From contig NZ_NMWU01000012.1 in assembly GCF_002860355.1 (NCBI RefSeq), positions 33,543-97,542 of the forward strand: DNA of 64,000 nucleotides, read 5' to 3'. Shown here in pieces: positions 48,599 to 58,093 of the stretch; the first letter of the stretch is position 1; each line of letters begins with the position of its first letter. Origin of the DNA: Bifidobacterium margollesii (GTDB taxonomy: Bacteria > Actinomycetota > Actinomycetes > Actinomycetales > Bifidobacteriaceae). The notes beneath the pieces were generated by a model that had not been told where the DNA came from, did no database searches, and saw only the letters and a list, made by a program, of their open reading frames with translations. A program made the translations under genes and the position numbers.

Positions 48599-51500
48599 AT
48601 GAACATGATCGGAGAACTCATCGAGCGACTGACGGGCATCGTGTCCCGGAAACGACGGCGTCCCAGCTTCACGAGAGGCGGATCCGACGCTGCTCCCGGC
48701 GGCGGATGGAAACGACCGCTGCGCATCATGATCGGCCTGTTGGTGACGGGATCCATGATGGCGGGATGCGGCGTCGCGGCGTTTGCCGCGAACCCTTCCT
48801 CGGGCAAGCCGGCTGGGGAGCCGGCCCCCTCCACATCGATACAGGAGACGTCGCCGCGAACGGGGGCCGCGTCACGAACAGCGGATGAGGGGCGACGGGC
48901 GTCATTGACCATACGAGCGGTGGCCTCCACCACGCTCACCGGCGTCGGCGTCGAACTGTATCGAGTGGGCGACTATGACGTCGCCGGCGACGTGAGGAAC
49001 ATGCCGTTCGAATCGTTGCGGATCGTCAGCCACGGCGAGCGGCAGCGAAAAGCCGCGGCCGAAGTGCTGTCCGGCATCGGCAAGCGGACTGCGGATGATC
49101 CCATGAACGATCTGTGGCATATGACCAACATCGGTGATCGCGAACAGGCATACTCATCGCTGGCCGAACGAATACGCCGATCCGGCGTGTCCGCCGACGC
49201 CGTCGTCACCGGAGAGGGCGACGTCTCCGTGCCCGAAGGCGTGTATCTCGTCGTACCGCAGCACGGAATGAGCGTTGCCACGCTGGCCGGAACCGCAATC
49301 GACGGCTTAAGCCCGAACGATCATCATCTGGGCATGGCGATGGTCTGCGGAGAAGCAGCTTCGGATCCCGCCGAACTCGCTGCGACCGGGGGAGACGGAA
49401 CGGCTTCGGCTGCGAACGAGACCGGAAACGGATTTCCGACCGGCGAAGGGGGACTGTTCTCCAGACTGCGCGGCATGTTCTCCCTGAGATCCACTCGGGC
49501 CGCGGCCCTCAGCCTTAAGGAGATCGGCCGCATCCCGTGGAACGGCAACGATTTCGCCGCCGGCGACTTCATCCTCTCCAACGGGCGTCACGCCCTGTGC
49601 GTGCAGGCCGCCGCCCGTACGCCCGAGCTCGGTACGGGCTACGATCCGAGGTCATACAACTACGGTACGGACAAGGGCAACAGAATGCGATCCGTGTTCT
49701 ACTTCGGTCCGGAAGGTCCGGGCAACATCTTCGGTTCGGACCGCAACACCGGACTGGTGATGGTGCACTACGCGCTTTCCGCCATCCACAACGGCAGTAC
49801 GGCCGGCATTCCCGGTTCGGTGCTGAAGGACGGCTTCTACAACAAGCTCATATCCCTGTCGAAGAGCAATCCGATCCCCGACAGCTCCGGACTGCGCCTG
49901 CTCTTCTACATGGCCCAGCCGGCTTCGGCAGGCCAGTCGCTGATCGGATGGGAGATGTCGCCGTGGAAGCCCAGCATCATCACCCACGCCGGATACGCTT
50001 CGGCCGGATCGTTTCTGTCCGGCAAACCGCAATGGAAGGACAGCGTGAACGCGAAGATCGCCCGCAACAGCGTGCTGCGCGACGTGGTGAGCATCAAGGC
50101 GCTCGGGGTCGGCCATCCCACCGACGACTTCTTCACCATCGACGTACGGTTGAACATCGACGCGAACAAGGACGGCCGCGCCGAAAAATCCATCGCCCAG
50201 CGACGCATCGTCAACGACTACTTCACCCGCCATCAGACCCGCGACTACACGTTCCAGTTCCTCACCGGCAGTCAAGGTGGCGGAGCCACGCAGTGGCCGG
50301 CCAACGCCGACCTGTGGTACGACACCATCGTCCGGCGCGTATCGCCGTCCGATCCCGGCTACGCCGCAACCGTCTACGAATACCGTTCATACATGGTGCC
50401 CAACGGTGCGCAGGGGCAACGATACGTGCATTACGGCTTCAATCAGAGCAGCGGCGCGAACGATCCCGCGGAGCGCTACAACACCGAGCCGATACCGCCG
50501 CCACGGCAGCCGGATAGTCGCGAAATGACCGCGACGGTGACCAGCCAGGCGGTCAACGGTCTGGTCCAGGGCTGGAATCAAAACGACATCACCGCTGCCA
50601 CGAGATTCAGCTCCCATGACGCCTCACTGCGAACGGCGGGCGGCTCCGCGCCGCTGGTCGATGCGGTGGCGCTCACCGTAAGCGCGGCGGACGGCCACCA
50701 CGACTGGGATGCCGACGGCGACGGGCGTTTCGACGCTGATCTGCGATTCGTCGTGAAAACCACCCTGCATCTGGCGGGAGGGAAAACCGCGTCGAAGCTC
50801 ATACCGTTCAAGGGGTACCGCACGTCGTCCACCGCCAATGCCGCTGGAACCGAATCATTCAGGTTCGTTCCGGACGATGTCGGCCTGGATGAATGGCCGA
50901 CCGGAGACGCATGGTTCACCAGCGCGGTGGTCTCAGTCACCGGAGCGACGAATACAGCCGGATACGAATGCCCGGCCGGCCAGCTGCTCGTCAACGCCGT
51001 GGCGGGATCCCACCGTCTATGCCTCAAGGACTACGGGCGGCAGACCAGCGAGCTCAACGGCGCCGAAAGCATGCACCTCATCGGTCCGGTGACGCCCCGT
51101 ATCGCTTCGAAAATCGCCACCGCCTCCACAACGGACGGCACCCTGCCCAAGGACGCCATCACGGTGACGCTGCCCAAATCGGTGACCGGGCTGACGGTTC
51201 TGGCCAGAGCCGACGTGTACTGGAGTCCGACGAAAGGCAACGACGGCACGGCGATTCCCGCAGACGCCAAAAGGATCGGAACCGTCACGCCGCTGAAGTT
51301 CCTAGCGAAGGACTTCCGTGACGGCAAACAGACGATCCTCTACGATCCCGCCGTCGATGCCGCGATGAAATCGGCGACGCATATCGGCACCGGATACGTG
51401 ACCTATGTATGGCGGATCGACAAAGCCGACCTGATCGGCCAGCGCGTGACCTACTCATGGAACTTCCGCGGTCGCGGGTGGGCCAAGACGCTGAACGTCG

Positions 51501-52177
51501 CCAGCGAAAGCATCCTCGACATGGGGCCGTCGGTCACCGACGGATGGCGACCGGGACGAGAACAGGCCGAGCAGCTCGCCCGATGGAGACTGTCCGTCAC
51601 CAAGATCGCCCGCATGGGCAACGGCTCGCAAGGAGCCTGGATGACCGACCATCCGGCTGCCGGAGCCATACTGCACATGAGGGAAACCAGCGACGCCAAC
51701 GGAACGACGATGCTGAATGAAGCCCCCACCTCCACGATCACCTTGGATGCCCAGGGGCACGGAACATTCGCCGAACAGCATATCCGCTCCGGCCAGACGC
51801 GATACTACCGCGTGTGGGAATCCAAGGCCCCCGAACCCATGCGAGTGCCGGCGAACAGCGCCTACTGGACGGTCAAAGTCACGAACGTCACCGGTTCGCG
51901 AGGCGTGACATTGAACGTCACCGGCAGTTCCGAGGAAACCTCCTGGCTGATCAAGGGCGCGGCCACGGGAACGGCCGAGCAGACCACCAGTCCCGGCTCC
52001 GGCCGCGGCGCAAGACCGGAACACTGGCGGCAGACGCTGGGAGACCCGGTCGGCGTCAACGTGTCGCCGCCGATCACCGGCTCGGATGTGGACGCTGTTC
52101 GGATGATGATCGGCGTGCTGGTGGTGACCGCGGGCATTGCAGGACTAGGCTTCGCCATCGTCAGATTCCGACGATGA
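48599..52177 (+). CDS. Sortase-dependent pilus tip/ancillary adhesin
   Basis: 1192 residues. The N-terminus has a 40-residue basic lead, then a signal hydrophobic run 'RIMIGLLVTGSMMAGCGVAA' and cleavage near 'AFAAN'. The body is large and beta-rich with a thioester-domain-like start ('IPWNGNDFAAGDFILSNGRHALCVQAA'; in part 'GRHALCVQAA') and SpaA/collagen-binding-like prealbumin repeats toward the end ('LSVTKIARMGNGSQGAW...LHMRETSDANG'). It ends with an atypical sorting signal PPITG followed by a hydrophobic span and 'RFRR'. First gene of the pilus operon; probably the tip subunit. ATG 48599 follows AAAGGA. Confidence 0.85.
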   Translation: MNMIGELIERLTGIVSRKRRRPSFTRGGSDAAPGGGWKRPLRIMIGLLVTGSMMAGCGVAAFAANPSSGKPAGEPAPSTSIQETSPRTGAASRTADEGRRASLTIRAVASTTLTGVGVELYRVGDYDVAGDVRNMPFESLRIVSHGERQRKAAAEVLSGIGKRTADDPMNDLWHMTNIGDREQAYSSLAERIRRSGVSADAVVTGEGDVSVPEGVYLVVPQHGMSVATLAGTAIDGLSPNDHHLGMAMVCGEAASDPAELAATGGDGTASAANETGNGFPTGEGGLFSRLRGMFSLRSTRAAALSLKEIGRIPWNGNDFAAGDFILSNGRHALCVQAAARTPELGTGYDPRSYNYGTDKGNRMRSVFYFGPEGPGNIFGSDRNTGLVMVHYALSAIHNGSTAGIPGSVLKDGFYNKLISLSKSNPIPDSSGLRLLFYMAQPASAGQSLIGWEMSPWKPSIITHAGYASAGSFLSGKPQWKDSVNAKIARNSVLRDVVSIKALGVGHPTDDFFTIDVRLNIDANKDGRAEKSIAQRRIVNDYFTRHQTRDYTFQFLTGSQGGGATQWPANADLWYDTIVRRVSPSDPGYAATVYEYRSYMVPNGAQGQRYVHYGFNQSSGANDPAERYNTEPIPPPRQPDSREMTATVTSQAVNGLVQGWNQNDITAATRFSSHDASLRTAGGSAPLVDAVALTVSAADGHHDWDADGDGRFDADLRFVVKTTLHLAGGKTASKLIPFKGYRTSSTANAAGTESFRFVPDDVGLDEWPTGDAWFTSAVVSVTGATNTAGYECPAGQLLVNAVAGSHRLCLKDYGRQTSELNGAESMHLIGPVTPRIASKIATASTTDGTLPKDAITVTLPKSVTGLTVLARADVYWSPTKGNDGTAIPADAKRIGTVTPLKFLAKDFRDGKQTILYDPAVDAAMKSATHIGTGYVTYVWRIDKADLIGQRVTYSWNFRGRGWAKTLNVASESILDMGPSVTDGWRPGREQAEQLARWRLSVTKIARMGNGSQGAWMTDHPAAGAILHMRETSDANGTTMLNEAPTSTITLDAQGHGTFAEQHIRSGQTRYYRVWESKAPEPMRVPANSAYWTVKVTNVTGSRGVTLNVTGSSEETSWLIKGAATGTAEQTTSPGSGRGARPEHWRQTLGDPVGVNVSPPITGSDVDAVRMMIGVLVVTAGIAGLGFAIVRFRR

Positions 52178-52261
52178 CCAAAGGTCGTGCGCCGACGCAT
52201 TCGCGAGGCGACGACCGGACATCAATTTTGGGAACACAACATCAGGAAAGGAAACCCTCCC

Positions 52262-54781
52262 ATGAACACCAACAATCAACGCAGCGGCGTTCCCGCGAAC
52301 GCCCGAACGGCAACGAAAACCCCCGAACTCGACGTGCGGGACACCCCTCGAACCGCATCGGTGAGGATGGTCCGAAGCACCGGACACCTTCGCCCCGTCT
52401 GCATTCCACCGCGCGATGGCCGTTCCACCGATGGGCGTCAAACTGATGGGCGGCGAATGGACGTTCGGCATGCCGACGCGAGAAGCGCTCGCCGCCGTGG
52501 GAACGGGATTCGCCGTGCCGCCGTGGGCGTGATCGCCGCGTCCGGCATGGTGGCCGGGCTGGCGGCCGGAGCGACGACGGCCAATGCGGCACCGCCCTAC
52601 GACATCACCATCAAGGCCGCGACGGCATCGCGGGGAGGCCGGCATTCCCTGACGGGTCGGCAGTTCACCGCCTACAAGCTCGCCGAGTATGTGAACGGCA
52701 CCTACGTATCCGTCGGCAACAAACAGCTCGACGGTGTGGCCGTGGAAACGCCTTCGGCGACGAAAGGACACCTGAACCGCGTACTGGCCAGAACCACGGG
52801 AGTGGCGGATGTCGCCAAGCTTCCCGGATGGGCGCAGGCTGGTTCGGATCCGATCGCATGGATGGGTGGATTCCGACAGCATCAGGCGGGGAACGGGCAG
52901 CCCGGCAATCGGCAGGATGCGGGGTATTTCGGCTTCGGATGGAATGAATCGGGCCCGCAGCGCGTGGGCAACAATTCACCGGCGAAGGCGTACACGGGTT
53001 CGGTGCGTGAATTCGCCGACAATCTCGTCAAGGATTCGGCGGCGTTGACCGCGGTGAAGGCACAGCCGCACAGTGCGACGGTCACCTGCAAGGCGGCCGA
53101 CAGCTGTACGATACCCCTGACGGCAAACCAGGGCACGGGCGTGTATCTGATTCTCGACACCGCCGGCACCACGACGTGGAGCGGGAGAAACGTGAATGGG
53201 CATTCGGCGTCATGGACCGTCGGCTCCACGCAGCCGATGATCGTGCCCACCCGGCCCGACGACAAGGACGTGGCCACCATGGATGGGTACAAGCCGTCCG
53301 ACCGCACGAAGCTCGGCACCACCGGCACGCTCGGCGAGATCGTGGTGAAGAACGTGGTCGACGAGGAGGTTCTGCCGCCCAGCATCCCCAAGCAGCGTGA
53401 TGAGACGGTCAATCCAGGCAAGGATGCGGCCGACAACGGTTCCGACGTGGGTGATGTGATCCCGTATGTCGTGAGCTACCGGATCGCGGACATGTCCGCC
53501 TATCGGGCGGCTCTGGACAACGGCGACAAGTGGAGCTACGAGTACCGCGTGCTCGACTACACGCAGCCGGGCCTGAAGATCACCGACACGCCGACCGTGG
53601 ACCTGTACGTCCCGGAAGCGAACCTGTACGACGCGAAGGGCAAGGCGCTCGCCAGAGACAAGGTCACCGGGGCCGACGGCAAAACCCTGATCAAACCCAG
53701 AGTCTCCATCCCCTTGACCCGTGTGACCGGCATCCCGCAGTACGCGGCCAAGGGCGCGGGCACCGCGACCGGTCAGGCTGGCCAGCCGGACGCCTGGTAC
53801 TACCTGCAATCCGGTGCGAACGACGAGACCCACATGATCGTCGGCCTGGGCAAGTGGATCGTGAAGAACTACGGCGACATCAGGCTCAACGACAGAACGA
53901 AGACGCTGTACGGCTCTCAGCTGGCGATCCGGTATAGTGCGACCATCACGCCGAAGATCCTCGCCCACCAGAACATGACCCACAACGAGAACTGGCTGGA
54001 CTACACCGACACTCCGCACGACGTGAACAGCGGAAGCCACCACTCCACCCCGCATGTGATCATCCGCCAGTGGACCTACGACATCGACCTTCACAAGCGC
54101 TCCAGCACGTCCAACACCGGACTGGCCGGCGCCGAGTTCAAGGTCACCGTCAAGGACAACGCCAACCCCGCCGACGGGAAGACCAACGGCGGCGCGCTCA
54201 AGCTCGTCAGAGCATCCTCCACGGCCGGGGATTATCGCCTCGCCGTGAAGGGGGAAAGCGGCACCGATCTCGTCGTCACCGGTCGTGATGGGCTGTTGCG
54301 GCTGCGAGGGTTGGATATGGGCACCTATACGCTGACCGAAACCAAAGCTCCCAAGAACTATCAGTTGCTGAAGAGCAGTGAGGACGTGCGTATTTCGGCC
54401 AAGTTCGTGGATGATCCTGCGAATTTCATCACACCGGACCATCAGACCGAATCAAAGCTCACCATCAGCCGGAACAATCGCATCGTGCCATTGCTTAAAC
54501 CGATGTTCAACTTCGCGGTCACCCAGGCCAACGCTCCCAAGGGTCTGACCATCACCGCAACCGATGCGTACTGGTCGGGCACGGACGGTTCCGGCAAGTA
54601 TTACGCCGACGACAAAACCGACTGGGTGAGTACGGATTTGACCTTGTGGAACCAGCCGATCAACGTGATGCTCGCCAAAACCGGCGGCTGGGTCGGTCTC
54701 GGTCTGATCGCCGTCACCGGCATCGCGGCCATCATCGGCGGCGTACTGATGCTCGTCCGGCGTAATGCCTTACGAGGCTGA
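52262..54781 (+). CDS. Backbone (FimA-like) pilin
   Basis: 839 residues. An unusually long pre-signal region of about 85 residues rich in Arg, Asp and Thr precedes the signal hydrophobic run 'AAVGVIAASGMVAGLAAGA' and cleavage at 'ANAAPP'. The mature part shows fimbrial isopeptide domains ('YVVSYRIADMSAYRAALDNG', 'DLHKRSSTSNTGLAGAEFKV') and the E-box 'YTLTETKAPKNYQLL'. The sorting signal is LAKTG instead of LPXTG, followed by a hydrophobic span and 'RRNALRG'. The canonical YPK pilin motif is not visible; 'LPPSIPKQRDE' is a possible substitute. 84 bases after the tip gene and 4 bases before the sortase, so one operon. ATG 52262 follows AAAGGAAA. Confidence 0.87.
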   Translation: MNTNNQRSGVPANARTATKTPELDVRDTPRTASVRMVRSTGHLRPVCIPPRDGRSTDGRQTDGRRMDVRHADARSARRRGNGIRRAAVGVIAASGMVAGLAAGATTANAAPPYDITIKAATASRGGRHSLTGRQFTAYKLAEYVNGTYVSVGNKQLDGVAVETPSATKGHLNRVLARTTGVADVAKLPGWAQAGSDPIAWMGGFRQHQAGNGQPGNRQDAGYFGFGWNESGPQRVGNNSPAKAYTGSVREFADNLVKDSAALTAVKAQPHSATVTCKAADSCTIPLTANQGTGVYLILDTAGTTTWSGRNVNGHSASWTVGSTQPMIVPTRPDDKDVATMDGYKPSDRTKLGTTGTLGEIVVKNVVDEEVLPPSIPKQRDETVNPGKDAADNGSDVGDVIPYVVSYRIADMSAYRAALDNGDKWSYEYRVLDYTQPGLKITDTPTVDLYVPEANLYDAKGKALARDKVTGADGKTLIKPRVSIPLTRVTGIPQYAAKGAGTATGQAGQPDAWYYLQSGANDETHMIVGLGKWIVKNYGDIRLNDRTKTLYGSQLAIRYSATITPKILAHQNMTHNENWLDYTDTPHDVNSGSHHSTPHVIIRQWTYDIDLHKRSSTSNTGLAGAEFKVTVKDNANPADGKTNGGALKLVRASSTAGDYRLAVKGESGTDLVVTGRDGLLRLRGLDMGTYTLTETKAPKNYQLLKSSEDVRISAKFVDDPANFITPDHQTESKLTISRNNRIVPLLKPMFNFAVTQANAPKGLTITATDAYWSGTDGSGKYYADDKTDWVSTDLTLWNQPINVMLAKTGGWVGLGLIAVTGIAAIIGGVLMLVRRNALRG

Positions 54782-54785
54782 TCGA

Positions 54786-55808
54786 ATGTCGTCCGAATCC
54801 GCGGCGAAGTCCGTGTCCATCGATCCGATCGGACGAACCGTTGCGGAAGGTCGGCGGCTGGGGGAGAGCGACGGGGGTTCCGTCGCTCTCCCCGCACGCC
54901 GTTCGCTCGGCATCCGGCATCCGTCATGGTGCGACATCATCGGTGGTATGGATAACGTATCGTCTTCCCGGCTGATTCACGGTCGTCTCACCATAATCGG
55001 CATCATGCTGATCGTCATGGGGGCGTTGATTCTCAGTCTGCCGCTGACGATCGGTCTTGCCGATATGCCGAAAACGGTTCGCCATGCCGTCGCCGGTCCT
55101 GTGGCTGAAGACACCCGCGCCTTGCGCAGGGCATCCGAATACGATCGGAATCTGCTGAAGCATGGCACGCTGGCTTTGGGCGAGGCCGCCGACCCATTCC
55201 TTCGGGATTCCGACGTCCCCGCCCATGAGCGGGATGCGGATTATCGGTCCCAACTCGGAGAGGGGGTGATGATGGCCGCCGTCAGAATTCCCCGGATCGG
55301 TGTGAATCTGCCGGTGGGCCACGGTACCGCGGAAGGAATGCTGTCGACGCAGGCCGGACACATGTACGGCACGACGCTTCCGGTGGGTGATCCCGGCAAT
55401 TCGGTGATCGCCGCGCATAGGGGTCTTGGCGCTCGCATGTTGTTCTACCGTCTCGGTGAACTGAAATCCGGAGATCTGATTTACACTGAGGCTGCCGGAA
55501 GAATCGTCTCCTGGCAGGTGGAATCGACGATTCGAGTGGAACCGGGAGGTGCGGAGGAGCGTCGGGCCATCGAGCTTGACGGCAGCAGGGTGCTGCTGAC
55601 CCTGTACACCTGCGATCCGCCCGGCCTTAATACCAGACGGCTGATCGTCACGGCGCATCGGGTCCCATATGTCGACGAGCGATCGGTGCCTGATCAGGCC
55701 GATCCGTGGGCTCCGTGGATTTCCGCGGGGATCACCGGTGGTGTGGCGGTGGTCATCGCGCTGATCGTCACTCCGCGTCGGATCGTGATGCGGCATGCCA
55801 TGCGATGA
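54786..55808 (+). CDS. Class C sortase
   Basis: 340 residues. Polymerises pilin subunits. N-terminal membrane segment 'IIGIMLIVMGALILSLPLTI', lid motif 'EAADPFLRD' typical of class C, catalytic His in 'SVIAAHRGLGARM', Cys in 'LLTLYTCDPPGLN', Arg in 'NTRRLIV', then a C-terminal membrane segment 'WISAGITGGVAVVIALIV'. The ATG at 54786 is four bases after the pilin stop; the frame is open a little further upstream, overlapping the pilin gene (ATG 54765), but ACGAGG favours 54786. Last gene of the pilus operon. Confidence 0.92.
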   Translation: MSSESAAKSVSIDPIGRTVAEGRRLGESDGGSVALPARRSLGIRHPSWCDIIGGMDNVSSSRLIHGRLTIIGIMLIVMGALILSLPLTIGLADMPKTVRHAVAGPVAEDTRALRRASEYDRNLLKHGTLALGEAADPFLRDSDVPAHERDADYRSQLGEGVMMAAVRIPRIGVNLPVGHGTAEGMLSTQAGHMYGTTLPVGDPGNSVIAAHRGLGARMLFYRLGELKSGDLIYTEAAGRIVSWQVESTIRVEPGGAEERRAIELDGSRVLLTLYTCDPPGLNTRRLIVTAHRVPYVDERSVPDQADPWAPWISAGITGGVAVVIALIVTPRRIVMRHAMR

Positions 55809-55990
55809 TGGCGATCGATGGTGGCTGTTGGTGACCGATGGTGGCCGGATGATGTGGCCGATGAACGGTGATTCGTGCGGCGCGGTGTCGATCCGATTCG
55901 TCGTCATCGCACCGCAGGATCCGATGTGTGCGGGCGCTGATTTGAGTGTCGGGTTTGACAGAGCCGAGTGTCATATGCTTGAATACCTTC

Positions 55991-56004
55991 TGAAACCGGT
56001 TTCA
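55991..56004. promoter_or_regulatory. Candidate uronate-regulon LacI operator, GH88 gene
   Basis: TGAAACCGGTTTCA, a perfect 14-base palindrome 36 bases before the GH88 start. A TTGACA box stands upstream at 55955-55960. Matches sites at 58956, 61697 and 62636. Confidence 0.7.
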
Positions 56005-56040
56005 TAAACCGGATGGAGTCTTTCCCGACGGAGGGTGATT

Positions 56041-57195
56041 ATGGCGTTCGACATAACGCAGATGTTGACCGAAGAGGAACGTGAATGGGCCGCCTCGCTG
56101 CTGCCCAAGCTGAACGACAAATTCAAGGCCGAACGTGATCGCGTCGGTTCGCACATTCCGTACATCTCCGAAGACGGTGTGTACAGGGATTTCAAGGATG
56201 TCAGCGATCCCGCGTGGTGGACCAACGGATTCTGGCCGGGAATCCTATGGCAGATGTATCAAGCCACCGGCGACAAGAACTACGAGAAGCCTGCCCGCGA
56301 AGTGGAGGATACGCTCACCAAGGTAATCGACACCGACTTCATGGGACTGCACCACGATGTCGGATTCATGTGGCTGCTGTCCGCCGTGGCCGACTATCGA
56401 CTCACCGGTGATGAACGCGCGAAGAACCGTGGCCTCGCCGCCGCAACCCTGCTCGCCGGACGTTTCAATCCCGCAGGACGGTTCATCCGTGCATGGAATC
56501 TGCCGAATTCCGAAGGCTGGGCGATCATCGATTCGATGATGAACATCCAAATCCTGTTCTGGGCCAGCGACGTCACCGGAGACCCGCGATTCGCCGACGT
56601 GGCGCGCATGCACGCCGATACCCTGCTCAAGGCGGTCGTCCGTCCGGACGGTTCCTGCAACCACATCGTCGACCTTGATCTGGAAACCGGTGAACTTAGA
56701 GACAATCCCGGAGGCCAAGGCTACAAGTCGGGATCGTCATGGACCCGCGGGCAGTCCTGGGCCATCTACGGCTATGCGCTCGCGGCGCATCACAGCGGGG
56801 AGCAGCGCTATCTCGACGCGGCCAAGCGCGTGGCCAACTACTTCTGCGCCAACGTCGCGCTCAATGACGACAAAGCCCTGATCGATTTCCGAGCCCCCGC
56901 GGAACCGGTCTACTGGGATGCGCTGGCGAATGTGATCACGGCGTGCGGTCTGCTAGAGATCGCCGAACAGGTGCCTGAACTGGAACGACCGTTCTACGTG
57001 CGCTGGGCGGTGCGTCTGCTCAAGGCCGTCGATAAGAACTGGTGTGATTGGGATTCCGCGCGCGACGGTCTGGTGCAGATGTGCTCCGGCTGCTATGAAA
57101 ACGATAGTGATAGGGAAGTGCCGATGATGTACGCGGACTACTACTTCCTTGAGGCGGTGCTACGTCTCAATGGCAAGGCCGCTCAACTGTGGTAG
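56041..57195 (+). CDS. ugl: Unsaturated glucuronyl hydrolase (GH88)
   Basis: 384 residues, no signal peptide: cytoplasmic. Removes the 4,5-unsaturated uronic acid left by polysaccharide lyases. Alpha6/alpha6-barrel blocks: 'DPAWWTNGFWPGILWQMYQA', 'LHHDVGFMWLLSAVADYRLT' (one catalytic Asp), 'NSEGWAIIDSMMNIQILFWA' (second Asp), 'GQGYKSGSSWTRGQSWAIYG', 'PMMYADYYFLEAVLRL'. ATG 56041 has GGAGGG. It is followed by a terminator at 57230-57272. The LacI-type operator links it with the isomerase and DhuD/DhuI genes. GH105 is the main alternative family but the motifs fit GH88 better. Confidence 0.9.
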   Translation: MAFDITQMLTEEEREWAASLLPKLNDKFKAERDRVGSHIPYISEDGVYRDFKDVSDPAWWTNGFWPGILWQMYQATGDKNYEKPAREVEDTLTKVIDTDFMGLHHDVGFMWLLSAVADYRLTGDERAKNRGLAAATLLAGRFNPAGRFIRAWNLPNSEGWAIIDSMMNIQILFWASDVTGDPRFADVARMHADTLLKAVVRPDGSCNHIVDLDLETGELRDNPGGQGYKSGSSWTRGQSWAIYGYALAAHHSGEQRYLDAAKRVANYFCANVALNDDKALIDFRAPAEPVYWDALANVITACGLLEIAEQVPELERPFYVRWAVRLLKAVDKNWCDWDSARDGLVQMCSGCYENDSDREVPMMYADYYFLEAVLRLNGKAAQLW

Positions 57196-57229
57196 TGCCG
57201 GTGTGCCGTTGAGAGCGGATATGAATAAC

Positions 57230-57272
57230 CGTTGGGCCGTTACGCGAATGCTTCTCGCGTAACGGCCCAACG
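57230..57272. terminator. Bidirectional terminator between GH88 and peptide genes
   Basis: CGTTGGGCCGTTACGCGA and its exact complement TCGCGTAACGGCCCAACG: 18-base perfect arms, 7-base loop, between convergent units. Confidence 0.8.
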
Positions 57273-57339
57273 TTCTACGTATTTACGTATCCGAACTCAG
57301 GTGATCGACTGAGCGGAGGGATGCAATAAAGGTGAGGGG

Positions 57340-57465
57340 TCAGCGAACGTCGTTGACGATGTCGCTGACGGTTTCGGCGATCTGCTTGTTGGCCAGGCTG
57401 GCTGTGGTCATGTTGCTTGCGCCGTAGAGGGCCAGACCGCGCAGCATGCTCTTCTTGAGGTTCAT
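57340..57465 (-). CDS. 41-residue peptide, second of a tandem paralogous pair
   Basis: Not recognised. Begins 'MNLKKSMLRGLALYGASNM' and ends 'NKQIAETVSDIVNDVR'. ATG 57465 has a perfect AAGGAG (57471-57476) five bases ahead. Same length as the peptide at 57706-57831 and aligns without gaps: identical KKSM, RG, YGAS, NKQ and final R. Net layout is a basic, amphipathic/hydrophobic N-terminal half with a polar, acidic C-terminal half; no signal peptidase site or double-Gly leader. Downstream of the first peptide gene on the same strand and ending before the terminator at 57230-57272. Could be a signalling or regulatory peptide, a bacteriocin-like pair, or a small membrane-interacting protein. Confidence 0.75.
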   Translation of the reverse strand: MNLKKSMLRGLALYGASNMTTASLANKQIAETVSDIVNDVR

Positions 57466-57479
57466 GATTACTCCTTGAC

Positions 57480-57705
57480 GTTGACGTTCTTGACGTTGTT
57501 CTGTGTGATCAGCGGTGCTGATCCGTTTATCGGTGTCTGCTGCCCGGTGATTGTTTCGGGCAGTGGTTCACTGCAGGCATCATTGCGGCCGTATGTGTCG
57601 TGGTCGGATGCCGTTTTGCTTTGCTCTTGTTGTTTTTGCTCTTGACGCTTTTGTGCATGTCGCCGCGGGTCGGCGATGAATTCAGCGAGGATCCGTGTTT
57701 GCTGC
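57480..57705 (-). other. Spacer between the two peptide genes
   Basis: 226 bases. No additional gene with a start and ribosome site is seen, though one minus-strand frame stays open for about 80 codons without an ATG, GTG or TTG. It may be a leader for the second peptide gene. Confidence 0.4.
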
Positions 57706-57831
57706 TCAGCGGTTCTCGTTGGTCAGATTGATGACGTCCTGTACCAGCTGCTTGTTGCCCATGCTGCTGTTCATCATCGTGGAGGCGCCGTAGATGGCCA
57801 TGCCGCGAATCATGCTCTTCTTGAAGTCCAT
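57706..57831 (-). CDS. 41-residue peptide, first of a tandem paralogous pair
   Basis: Not recognised. Begins 'MDFKKSMIRGMAIYGASTMM' and ends 'NKQLVQDVINLTNENR'. ATG 57831 has AAGGAG (57838-57843) six bases ahead. About half of the residues match the second copy, with conservative changes elsewhere (I/L, M/L, V/I), a pattern typical of selection at protein level. A promoter (TTGAAA-17-TATTTT on the minus strand, 57967-57939) and a TetR-type operator lie about 110 bases upstream. No immunity, export or processing gene is seen next to it, so the function is open. Confidence 0.78.
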   Translation of the reverse strand: MDFKKSMIRGMAIYGASTMMNSSMGNKQLVQDVINLTNENR

Positions 57832-57938
57832 CGTGTTCTCCTTAGGTGGTTGTTTCCGTCAGCCGGATTCTTTCCTTGTTCCTTGGCTGACATTGTTAAC
57901 CATAGACCCTGTTTCACCGATGCGCAAGCGCTCCCGCA

Positions 57939-57967
57939 AAAATACTTACCGATTGGTAGGTTTTCAA
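57939..57967 (-). promoter_or_regulatory. Promoter of the peptide genes with overlapping TetR-type operator
   Basis: On the minus strand: -35 TTGAAA (57967-57962), 17-base spacer, -10 TATTTT (57944-57939). The spacer is ACCTACCAATCGGTAAG; the 18-base imperfect palindrome 57944-57961 (ACTTACCGATTGGTAGGT on the plus strand, 14 of 18 symmetric) is the kind bound by TetR repressors. No tetR gene is in the window. Confidence 0.6.
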
Positions 57968-58093
57968 GGGTTTTGTCGGCGTGTCGCATTTTGGGCAATG
58001 TGGTCTTTGTGTTGATTGACAAGGGATTCCCTGCTGAGAATCGTGGTTGATCGATACTCCCTAAGCTGGCTGATGATGGCGCAAGCGGATGCT

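Noticed and set aside
57480-57705. Minus-strand frame open for about 80 codons between the two peptide genes
   Set aside because: No ATG, GTG or TTG start and a Gln/Lys/Arg-rich composition; more likely a leader than a gene.
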